64,000 nucleotides of DNA from Lineus longissimus (Eukaryota > Nemertea > Pilidiophora > Heteronemertea > Lineidae), in the NCBI RefSeq assembly GCF_910592395.1, contig NC_088311.1:21059695-21123694 (forward strand), in the 5' to 3' direction. Below are positions 1 through 11,983 of the stretch, piece after piece. The notes under the pieces were generated by a model. The model ran no database searches. It was not told where the DNA came from and saw only the letters and a list, made by a program, of their open reading frames with translations. Each line of letters starts with the position of its first letter. The first letter of the stretch is position 1. Position numbers and translations under genes: made by a program.

Positions 1-1135
1 TCACACATATCATACAAATATTTGTTTTGTGGGTGATAATTACCAAATACAGTAGAAGAATACAGGCAAGAGGAAGCATTGGGTAGAAATTTCAAAGTCA
101 TTTCGAAAACACGGATTAGACCCAAATACTGACACTTTTGATTAGACTTGTAACATTTTAAAGGGCTATGCCGAAATGCAGTTAATGGTGTGCTGCAGTC
201 ATCATGCATGCAAATTTGCTGGAAGTTGTTATTTATGGCATTTGTTTATCGTTCTTCACAATGGCAATGCTCAAAATCGTATGCAGCACTTATTAATGCA
301 ATTTGAAATTCTCAATTACCATTTTCAAATTTTTAACAAATTTCAAATTTTTAACGAGTGGCGTAACCTTTAAGCCAGCTAAAACCATAAAATTTCAAAG
401 ATACTTTTGTTACACATTGCGTTTTCTTCGATCCATCAGGTAAGCACCAAGACTTCACAGGGAATTTCCTACCATATACTTCCCACTTAGGACAATCGAC
501 ATGCATTTAAAACACCAAGTTATCTTAAACATGAAATACTGGACTCAAAATATAGGAAGCAGCCCCTGCAGGCTTTCCTCCAGAAAATATAGGGGATAAT
601 GATAAGAATGAATCCTCAACAAGCTTTTTCTGGGGGAAATCCTGCCCATGGAAAAAAACGGAAGTTTTGTTAATGACCCAGACTTGGCCAACAATCTAGG
701 ACAACAATATTGACAATAAACAAAGTTCATTCATGATAAAGATATTGATTTTTAACAGAGAACTGTTACTGTTATTTATCTCGATATAAAATGTCAGATA
801 ACACCCATCGCCACTTCCAATATGGGTCAAGACCCAGTACGACGTTATTTCAGATGCCAAATTCACCTAATTTGACTTTTTCTCTCCCGATATGCTGGGG
901 TCCACTAGGACTGGAATTATTTAAGTACCTTCTGACATCTGAAACGATAAGAATAATATGTCAGTATTTGACATTATAATTTTTTTAGTTTTAATACATG
1001 TACTGTGGTTCCCAAAACAAAACAAACCAAGTCATAATGGTTAATGCACAAGACTTACAACCACAGTTTACAGTACATATTTCCAAAAGGCCTTAGACAA
1101 AGTGAGAAAAAATTGTACCTTGTTCCCTTGGAACT
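1..1135. other. Non-coding flank downstream of the calcyphosine-like gene
   Basis: No supportable gene is seen on either strand. The DNA is A/T-rich, with a short local repeat of TTTCAAATTTTTAAC near 318-357. The part nearest 1135 is probably the 3' UTR of the minus-strand calcyphosine-like gene. I did not find a clear AATAAA in that orientation close to the stop. Confidence 0.5.
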
Positions 1136-3050
<1,915 letters not shown>

Positions 3051-3499
3051 CTTGACTTTTTTGTAGATTTGGTGATGATTCACAACAACTAAAAATCTGA
3101 AGTAAAAAGAGCCAAAACATTACAAACAAATCGCAGACTTGCTTTTGTGACACACAATTCTCTGCTATGATATGTTATAAAACAACTGTTAGGTTTAATA
3201 TTGAAACTGCAAAAGCAGTAATGGGGTAAATTGTTTGTTTTTGGTGCATACTTACAACACTTTCCACGCCCAATGTCCACGAATACGATGTACAACTGCA
3301 GTGCACACGATGCACAGCCTACATGGCGTAACAGGTGCGCGCCGGTTGTGATACTACTCTGCCATCTACAGGGTAAATATGGAACTGATTTTTCTGCAGC
3401 ATGGCATACTGATGGCGCCAAAGTTTGAACCTGGAACAGTCACCATCAGGCTGGTAATTTATATTGATAACAAAATGAAATTAACAGTAGACATACAAA

Positions 3500-4460
3500 C
3501 CAAGATTCGACCATAGTCATTGCCACAACCAGCCTGGTAGACGTATGCCAGTTGAGCAGGCCAAGTGAATGTCACAACCTGGACTGGTGAACCCGGAGAC
3601 AGCAGACAAACCAAGTTTGGTCGAAGACACTGTCACAACCAATATAGTAACAGAGGACAAACAAACATTCACCCAAACTCATGCTCACAATCAAACTGTG
3701 TAGGCTTTAGCCAAAGCAACAGTCCACAACTACGGGGACAAGGCACAACCCAAACTTCAACTCAACCCAAACTACTAGTATTGTCACAAAGCAACCTAGG
3801 TAACACTTGACAAACAATTAGCAGAAGTAGTGGCAAAGGTCACTGTCACAACCTTTCTGGTACAGCAGCTTCAGCAAAGGTCAGTCAAACCAACCTGGTG
3901 TCAGTAGGTCAACCAAACTCTAGCAAAGGTCAGTCACAACCAACCTGGTTACAGGAGACATACAAACCCCCAAGGGGCAGGCGGGTCACTCCCATAGAAA
4001 GGGTATGCAGATTAATGTTCCCGAAAAGCCGGCAAATGGTGGTTTCAGCCAAAGTCACTGTCACAACCAACCAAGTACCTGCATGTAGACATACAAACCC
4101 TAAGTATAGTATTAATGGTCAGTCACAACCAACAATAAACTTAGGCCAAAGACATTGTCACAACCACCTTGCAATACACAATGTTTTTGCCAAAGTCCAT
4201 GTCACAACCAGTTTGGTAAAGCAGACAAATAAATGCAAAGCACATTCACAACAAGCTGCAGGAAGACAGTTAAAACAAACCTGGAGAGTAGAAACAGATT
4301 ATATAACCTGGCTTCAACCAAAGTCAACATCACAACTAATTTATACTGAGGACAGGAAATGAAACCAGCTTTGGCCAAAGACACTGTCACAACCATGCAC
4401 CTTACAAGCAATGTTTTTAACTCAAGTCATGTATGTCAAAACCAGTTTGGAAACAACAAA
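3500..4460. repeat. Degenerate CA-rich tandem array
   Basis: About 1 kb of plus strand is very rich in A and C and poor in G and T. It is built from diverged copies of a core like AAAGTCACTGTCACAACCA, often followed by (A)CCTGGT. Cores are seen near 3525, 3572, 3634, 3846, 3934, 4061, 4124, 4158, 4203, 4330 and 4388, about 35-130 bp apart and often 45-60. The long open frame at 3898-4362 comes from this biased composition, not from a gene. The array lies just upstream of the minus-strand calcyphosine-like gene. Confidence 0.75.
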
Positions 4461-4757
4461 ACCTGAAACACTAAACAGAGTCAACATAGCTCCAGCCTGC
4501 CCTACATCACTAAAGAAACCACAATTTATGACAGACAGTGACCTTACGGCGAGGAGATCTAATCATGAATCACGGGCCAAATTATCCACACACAGGAACC
4601 TATGCCTTCGATAAAGATCACTTGGTACGTCCATGAACCTCACTTTGCACATGTGAGCCCGTGTCTGTGGGAGGGGAGGGAGAAGTAAGCTAATTATACT
4701 GGTATCATCATCGTCTTCTCCAGTGTACACGTCGGATGCAGCGGACCACCTTGTGCA

Positions 4758-4863
4758 TTAGGATGACGCAATGGACTACCCCAGGAGTCCTATCCCAAGC
4801 AGCCATATGGGCAACTCTGCATTATCAACTCGACTCCCGGGGGAGTCCATTGCGTCATCCTAA
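4758..4863. repeat. Hairpin-forming inverted repeat (GTCCATTGCGTC family)
   Basis: Two arms of 32 nt, 4758-4789 and 4832-4863, are near-perfect inverted copies, with TTAGGATGACGCAATGGACT at the outer edge of the left arm. The spacer is 42 nt. A further diverged direct copy of the core (CAGTCCAATGCGTCAGGAGTG) starts at 4891. Related copies occur at 29964-30038 and 63740-63761, so this looks like a dispersed non-autonomous repeat, not a unique regulatory hairpin. Confidence 0.75.
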
Positions 4864-4911
4864 TTGGATCTCCGGGCCACAGGGGGCGGCCAGTCCAATG
4901 CGTCAGGAGTG

Positions 4912-5326
4912 AATATCAACCAAGCGGTACGCACCATGCTCTTCTGTCTTCTGCTGGGCGGGTCAAGGCTCCGGTCCACATAGACGAAGTCACAACTTCA
5001 ACAACCCAGCAAGAACATGAAACAGCAAGACAGTAAGCAGTAAAGTATCCTTCAAACAATTAGTAAACAAAACTGTTTTAATTAACCCCTCAACAGAGTA
5101 TAAACAATGATTTATTTCATAATTTAAATGCATAATTACTGAATAAAATCCTTGCACATTTGATGGCAACTCGATACAGTAGAAAGATTATTATTGATTA
5201 AAAGTAATAAGCAGTGATTAGAATTTGATCTCTGTAATCAGGAGACCCCTTTCTGTGTGTAACAACATTTGTTTAGTCCCAAAAGAGATTTGACCACAAA
5301 TTTTACATTGGACAATTTGAACTGGT
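4912..5326. other. Intergenic / 3' flank of the thioesterase-like locus
   Basis: No gene is seen. An AATAAA on the minus strand (TTTATT at 5111-5116) lies about 210 nt beyond the stop codon at 5327. It is a candidate polyadenylation signal for the long form of the hotdog gene. Confidence 0.4.
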
Positions 5327-8157
5327 CTAGTATTTCGAGTGAAAGTGATCTTTTGGATAAATTGGATTTACTTTCGGTTCGTGTTCCATACCATCATCGA
5401 TACCTGGTTTAATAAGCGGCATGTCACGGAAATACAGAGCAGTCGTCTGAAACAACAGCTGATCACCTTGAAATATCTGGAAGTGAATCGTGTCATCTCT
5501 TCCATCCTGTTCCCATGATTTGACAATTAAGTCATCACCAGGCCGGCTTTCACCCTTATACACAGAGACAATTCTTTTCATTGGAATATTCGCAATGTCA
5601 CCGGAGAAATTCTTATACTTTCCACCAAGAGACGCAGTAGCCGCAGCATCCATGCAGAAGCGGATGTAAACCGACATGTTAGTATGGCGGTACCCATCAG
5701 CATCACTCCACGATACTCGCAGTGGATAGCATATCGTATGTCCTGGCGTCTCCAGGATTTTGATTTGGAGCGAGTCCACCTCTGGCATCATGCCTTTGTA
5801 CAGTTCCCTCCACCATTCAGGCAATGCAACAGGTTTCCGAGTCTGTCGACTCACTAACACTAACTGGCTGACTGAGGAAGCTAATAACTTTCCCGAGGAC
5901 TGGTGGTACATCTTATTCAAAGAGTTATATGACGATGTCCCAACATACCCTGGAAGTATGACCTGTCTTAGGTTACTCAACAAGTTCCCTTTAGTGTAGA
6001 AATCCCTTTCCCAGTCAATTGAGCAAGATACATAGAACACAAAGTGTTCCTTCCAAAATTTGCTTATTTGCAGAAAAGGCTCGTTGGTGTTGGGGTTTAT
6101 CATGTCAAGGGCAACCTTTCGGACTCCAGCAAATATTTTCTGTAGATTCCATGGGGCAACATTTCCTGAAGAAGCAAGAAAATTAACAGCTTACAGAGAA
6201 GAAATAAATGACTTTGCACCGGTACAAAAAAACCCCAGGGCTATACCTCCTTGAAGTAGAGTCCATTGATCATAACTAAAATTCCTGACTCTTCACAACA
6301 AGGTTGAGGTTCAATATGAGATTATTTAATAAAGTCAGGCCGGATGACTTGTCTACTGAACAATGTCAGATTGATGGCCATGGGTTGTCAACCTTCCCCA
6401 GAAGACCTTTACATTATTCTTGGCATTTTCCATTGAAAAGTAAATGATCTTATTGTCCTCACTGTCTTCCCAAGTTTTGGTGACAACAACATCACCCACC
6501 TTGACCTCGGCTAAATAAAGACAATTGACTTCATTCAAAACATATTCTGCAAAGTCTCTCTCATATTGTTCATAGAAGCCAGAGAGAGATGCCTCTACAG
6601 CACAATCCATCATCATACGGCCGAAAGAGGCCTGATTGACGTGACCATTGTAATCAGCATCGCTAGGCGCTGTCATACTTTGGTACAAAAATGCCCCACT
6701 TGGGGGCTCCTGTGGAGAAAATCTCTCTTGGCTGCAATCTGTCTGATGTTTCTGTATTGCTTCCCTGAACCAATCAGGCAGTTCTTTTGGTTGGTAAGAA
6801 TCTTTATCCACCATACAGAACCAGTTGTTAGATGTCATTATTTTACTTCCTCGATCCACATCAAAGACATCATTTATCATGATGAATGATGTCCGACCGA
6901 TCTTTCCATTGTACGATTTAATAATCAGAGGTGCCATAACTTCTTTTCTGTGGAGTTGGAAGAAGCGTTCTTCAAACCGACAGTTCCAATTCATCTCGAA
7001 CCAGAGTAACCCTTCTTGAGCGACCCTCCAAGGATCAGGACACTTCAACACAGCTGCTTTAGCTGTACAGAACCCTTCACATGACTCCATAAGAGACTGC
7101 AGTCCCAGTTTACCTACAAAGAGAGATGTGCCCTGTTACAACAAGTGTTTGGCAAGTGCCAAGTTCAGTGATTTGTACTTGTTCAAATGACATGAAAGAC
7201 CTGCTACCAAGCATGAGGGCATTGATGCAGCGGAAGTTTTACATGTACTCAATTGTAAGCAGGAACATTTGTGGCTTAAAAACTGTTCTTTTGAGGCCCC
7301 TGCCTGACTGTATTGGAATTGCACAGGCATATTTCAATTAGTTGTCCATTGTTTGATTCTAACACATTAGTTTTAAAGTAAGCAGCCATTGAAAATTTCG
7401 GTCAGCATGCATGCAATGGATACTCTTAACTAAATGTTGTAACAAGCACATCTATCTGCAGTACAATTTTGTGCATTCCCTTTCCCCAATTTTGGTCCGA
7501 ATATGTGTATAAAGAAGCAAGACATACAGGGATGAACATTCAAAGAGAGCGACTAAGGTTTGATTTATTTTAACCAAATTTCCTGGCATCCACATCATAT
7601 GGAGCTAAGATTACCATTTTCAGGAATGACCAAATAAAACCAAGAATGAATAAAGACTAGTCTTTGTTAATTCTTGATTAAATAAATACTTGGGATTTTA
7701 CCATAACAATCAACATCACCAGCAAATCCACTCTCAGGTGGAAGGTGAATTAAATGAAACACTGGTTGGAATGATAGAATTATGCCATCAGCCTGTAAAC
7801 ATGATTCTTTGTTGATGTGGCCTGGCGTCCAGGATAACAACATGGTGGCCAAAGTCTATACCAAGTGATGTACATTTCATTTAGCTTCAACCTGAGGGCG
7901 AGCTTGTAGGTAATGTTGATTGTCATGGCCAAATCCATGCATTGAATGCACCTAATGTTTTTCACTACATGCTGTTGAGGCGACTGAGAGAGTCATACAT
8001 TTGTAGTATTAAATAGTGTAGAGAATGCGAAAAGATTACCTGTTCTATCAAAGTCTGTAAATGAAAATCCTGGCATTTTAATCTCGGCATACTCTTTTCC
8101 ATTCTCTTCCTTGAAGTCCACTGCCATCGTCAGGAATTTATTTGCTTGGGTTGTCAT
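5327..8157 (-). CDS. Hotdog-fold thioesterase-like protein, long form (distal last exon)
   Basis: Predicted product of exon 1 (8157-8040) spliced to the distal last exon (6165-5327), 318 aa. The junction keeps frame: exon 1 ends in phase 1 after FTDFDRT and G, and the acceptor at 6165 supplies GA, giving FDRTGNVAPWN. The pattern resembles acyl-CoA/acyl-ACP thioesterases with a double hotdog. An N-terminal FTDFDRTG strand-turn starts hotdog 1, and the second half has VSWSDADGYRHTNMSVYIR, the Asp-X-X-X-His-X-Asn region of hotdog 2. I see no signal peptide or membrane segment. No separate first exon is visible between 6166 and 6352, which is why this exon is assigned to the shared exon 1. Substrate is unknown. 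A different, unseen first exon remains possible. Confidence 0.72.
6353..8157 (-). CDS. Hotdog-fold thioesterase-like protein, short form (proximal last exon)
   Basis: Exon 1 (8157-8040, 118 nt) spliced to exon 2 (7113-6353, 761 nt) gives 292 aa with a clean frame; the junction reads FDRTGKLGLQSL. The second hotdog carries PSDADYNGHVNQASFGRMM, the DADxNGHVN signature expected of acyl-ACP-type thioesterases. The proximal and distal last exons align along their whole length (for example LPDWFREAIQ here against LPEWWRELYK there), so they arose by duplication. Exon 1 is preceded by an acceptor-like TTCTTGAACAG, so an upstream 5' UTR exon probably exists; it was not located. The start is the ATG at 8157, inside a good frame with MTTQANKF. 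The variant poly(A) signal ATTAAA lies just past the stop. Confidence 0.78.
7114..8039. other. Intron 1 of the thioesterase-like locus
   Basis: Intron between the shared first exon and the proximal last exon. Open stretches on the minus strand at 7667-7965 show no match to the two known copies beyond a four-residue TPGH coincidence. Nothing else is recognised. Confidence 0.6.
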
Positions 8158-9060
8158 TCTGTTCAAGAAAGAGAGTGAGCAGGGTTCAAGAAATGGGACT
8201 ATGGGATGATGACTGATCACTATTAGTATTAAAGTAACTTTGTACTTGTAATCAAACCATGCCAGGAGAGCAGGCCAGCCTGATTATAGATGATTATCTT
8301 TGTTTACAAAATGACATCATTCTGACGTCAAGTCGTCATTACTGTTGGCTGCAGGCACATACTCATATCTCAACACTGACAACAGGGATGACGTGACGCA
8401 ACAATATCAATGACGATAGTCATTGATTTCACTTGGATACGTGGAGATTTACTCTCCTGCCTATCTCGTGACTTACAGGATATTTTAGAATGGAACTTGG
8501 ATGCGATTTTGTCACAAAAACAGCTGCACATCATTGGTTAAGCATCAGATAGATGCCAGACAATGATTCACTCACAATGCCTCGAGCCATTGTCTGGCTT
8601 CGTTTACCGTGACGATCTATTGTAAAAGTAGTTTGTTTTGCCGTTCCGACGTGGTACCAGCGTATCTGAAAAAATGGCCTATATTCTAATCTAAGGAAAG
8701 GTCATGAATTGAACTTGAAGGTCAATAATTTCTGTGTAGGCCAACTCATAGGCCTATACCAACTATCCTTCCTACTGTTCACAATCACTGTCACACAGTT
8801 TGATGACCTCATCACCTTCTGGTTTGATGCATCAACGATCCGACGCGAAACAGACGGCTGCTCATCATCACTTCAGTCTTCACGCGTAAAACATGACAAT
8901 AAAATCTAGTTTTGATGGAAAAAAATATAATCTATTTACTTCCTGGAATTTTGCGACACGCGCACGATACAAGTACCAAAGTCCGTTTCGTTGTTGGTGT
9001 TTCAGAAAATAAACCCATGTTGATAGAATCCATATGGCTTCAGTTCTGCTGTGGTCTTGA
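8158..9060. other. Upstream region of the thioesterase-like locus
   Basis: Probable 5' UTR/promoter area of the minus-strand thioesterase-like gene. It contains an 11-bp perfect inverted repeat, GCCAGACAATG at 8555-8565 and its complement at 8588-8598, with a 22-nt spacer. No coding exon is convincing here. Confidence 0.35.
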
Positions 9061-9252
9061 CACCCATCCACAAATAAGAAGAGAGCAATCACAGAGCCAC
9101 TGCGTCAAAAGTTGGATGAAGTATCCAACAGCCAACTGACAGCAGTGGACATCTTGACAGACTCGAAACATTTTTGTGACCTGATCATGGAGCTATCCAG
9201 GCTCCCCGAGGTTTATATGACTTCATTCAGATTCCGTAAAATGAACTTTTGA
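9061..9252 (+). CDS. Possible coding exon, unrecognised
   Basis: Open plus-strand frame ending in TGA at 9250-9252. It includes the protein-like stretch EPLRQKLDEVSNSQLTAVD followed by ILTDSKHFCDLIMELSRLPE, which looks helical and gene-like. I do not recognise a family. It has no start codon at its left edge and only weak splice signals (CAAATAAG on the left, GAG|GTTTAT on the right). It could be an exon of an unseen plus-strand gene, a decayed copy, or chance. Confidence 0.22.
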   Translation, partial: HPSTNKKRAITEPLRQKLDEVSNSQLTAVDILTDSKHFCDLIMELSRLPEVYMTSFRFRKMNF

Positions 9253-9270
9253 CGGAGCATACAATACTTT

Positions 9271-9501
9271 TTGCGCTTTCAAAAAGTTGAGGGCCAGGAT
9301 GGTAACCTGGGGATGGTAACCAACCAGTCTCTCACCATCCTGAGGAAATCAGTAGCTCATGTTCTCTCTTCCTTCCTTCCGTGTGTGTGTTCTCGTCTGA
9401 AGCTGAGGCTAAAGGTAATCTATCAATCACAAAATCAACCACAAGATGATTTAAGAACAGTGTTTATTTTGGTGGACACCAAGCAGAGAGACTGGACATA
9501 G
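9271..9501 (+). CDS. Possible coding exon, unrecognised
   Basis: A 76-codon open frame follows the previous candidate on the same strand. It contains GQDGNLGMVTNQSLTILRKS and ends at a TAG at 9499-9501. A donor-like AAAG|GTAATC occurs at about 9413. Two short copies of GGATGGTAACC sit inside it. No family match is seen and no clean splice connects it to 9061-9252, so support is weak. Confidence 0.18.
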   Translation: MRFQKVEGQDGNLGMVTNQSLTILRKSVAHVLSSFLPCVCSRLKLRLKVIYQSQNQPQDDLRTVFILVDTKQRDWT

Positions 9502-11983
9502 GCATTTAAGTCACGCTTTTTACACATTTCCAATGAATTGAAAGGGAAAGAGAAGGGCATCCAGCAAATTTACAGGAGAACCACAACGCTGAAAAATACA
9601 AAGTGCTTTCAAAAGGAGAAAAATCTTTTTCAAGGATCTTGATCATCTGGTCATTCAAATCAATGATCAGGGAATACAGAAATGTTAGATATCTATAAAA
9701 TGGGAAATAAACACATTTCAGTCAAAATTCAGGGGGTAAATTTTGTAAATAAATATCAGAACTTACCACAGCGCAAGACACACGGAGTTACATTTATTCA
9801 TAACTATGCTTTATATGTATTTGTAAGTCAAATCACGAACAATAATGAATGAATGATTTTCAAATTATATGCACGGCCACTGGTGCTCCACACTACACCA
9901 ATCTTAGAACTATTAGACATAGATGACTGAACACAGTGATTCTGTCTGGTACCATTCATATGTGCTGTTAGCGTTGGCTCAGTTCATAGGACAAAATTTC
10001 TGGACTAGTTTTGACAATGACAAATATTATCTGGATGGGCACACCATCAACAATTTCTCAGATTTTTAGCCAAGACCGGATACTAGTCACAGAAGTGTTA
10101 TACAATCAACTGAGGGAGACTGGTGCCCAACACAACACTTGATGAAATGATGAATGTGGCTTAAAAAGTGATCAAACATGGATAAGAAGTGAAAATAAAA
10201 GGAAAAGAAGAACAAAACATGGAAATATTTTAACAGTGCCATTTTTAAGGATTGAAAGAACTTTTTTTTGGCAAAGTTTCTTCGTTTTGGACATGTTATT
10301 TCTTTCACTCTCTGTTTTCTGACCATTTTTTAATTACACAATTGCTTGTGCTGTTTAATAAACCACAAAGCACTCTTGATTATCATAAGAACTTGGCTTG
10401 ATCACACATGTCATGTTGACAGTGTTCTTCAATTTTAGATAATTTATCTTGAAAAGATGAAGTAACACTAAAATGTCTCCAAAGTTCAAAATCACAGAAA
10501 CTGATACAAGATCTTGCAGGGAAATAATTTTTTTAGCTGTCCTAAAAATGTAGAATTTGATAGTAAAATTCCCAACACCCTGCATAACAATAAAACTGGA
10601 AATGATAATTATGAAATCCCACAACTTAGAATCTAGGCCCTAGAATATGGTAACACAGCATGAGATGCAAAATACTATCTTTAAAGAGCACTAGTACAAT
10701 GAAGTTGAAATGAATTTCAACAAACAACCATTACTGTGACAATAATATACGTTACTACCTGATCTATGTTAATCTTATCAATACAATGAATCTATATGTG
10801 ACGTGCTCTGACAAAAGTAGGCGCACGGGGTCAAATGCAGACACTCAGCTAATTCCACAAACTGATCATGCACAAATTACCCATTGTATGGCGTAGGACA
10901 AATTATACTTCCTCGAGATATTCAAGGTAAAATATTTTTTCTCCACTTTCCCTTTATTTCTTCCATTTCTTCATACGCAACATGCACCTACTTTGACAGG
11001 GCGCTTAACATGCAGTCTAAAGGCGAATAACATGGTCTATCGAAAGCAACAGAAATCTTGCAAAATTCTTGGAATAACATCACTTTTCTATATGACAATA
11101 ACACGTGCATTGAGAATGAAATGAAGAAGTTAAAAGTCACCCAACACCCCTAATCCTAGCTCAATTGTTCATTTCAATTTATTTCACACACAGTAACACC
11201 TCTATTCCAATGACTAGGCTACTTAAAAATATTATGATTCTCCTTACTTATTTATAACCCGCAGATTATTATTGAACAACTGCCAACAAAGGAGCAACAA
11301 CCAGCATACAAGAATTTTAAATACGCTCCCCCCTCCTCACTCAAAAAGTTGACTTACAGAGAGGAACAGAGAGTATTCATAACCTAAGAATATACCTCTA
11401 GTTCCTTGTTTCAAAACTCTTACCTATCACAGACAAAAAAGGACTTCACCTACAGGAACAGTGGCCACAGACGGTTGGAATTCGCCATCATTATTACTTC
11501 CAAACCTTCAAACCCTCCTAAACTTTCAGTAGATTAAATCACTTCAAGTCTACAGCAAATATTCTCTCTGAACCACATTTAGTTGAAAGTATTGGACAAA
11601 ACCTGGTAAATGGGGTATGAAATAAATATTTCTCACCTATCACTAACCCACCTCCAAAAAAAAAAAAACCAGGGAACATAAAGTATGTTGCTGAACATTT
11701 GACATGAAGAGGCATAAAACTTTCAATCTACAATAGATTATATTCTTTCTGTAAAGTGCGGCATAATCTTTCAGAAAGATGAGGGAGATCTTTGACCCAC
11801 ACTTTTGTAAGAGGGTCAAAATCTCCATCAGAGTTTTCAAAACGTTTGAAATCATTTTCAGCAAGGTCACATAATTATCAAATTTAATTCTAATACAATT
11901 AATTATTGAAATAAAGATAAATACTTTAAACTAGGAATTGATGCACGTCTGAGTGCTGGTGATAAACGTCTTGATTGGTCGTC
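9502..11983. other. A/T-rich 3' flank of the LAPTM4 gene
   Basis: About 2.5 kb with no supportable gene on either strand. It probably holds the 3' UTR of the minus-strand LAPTM4-like gene. Candidate AATAAA signals in that orientation are at 11178-11183 and near 10955 and 9790; the true end cannot be chosen by eye. Confidence 0.4.

Noticed and set aside
3898-4362. 154-codon plus-strand frame
   Set aside because: Lies wholly within the CA-rich repeat array; its peptide just repeats the unit translation.
7667-7965. Possible third copy of the hotdog thioesterase exon
   Set aside because: Only a TPGH match and no alignment of the DADxNGH region or flanking splice sites; overlapping frames are short.
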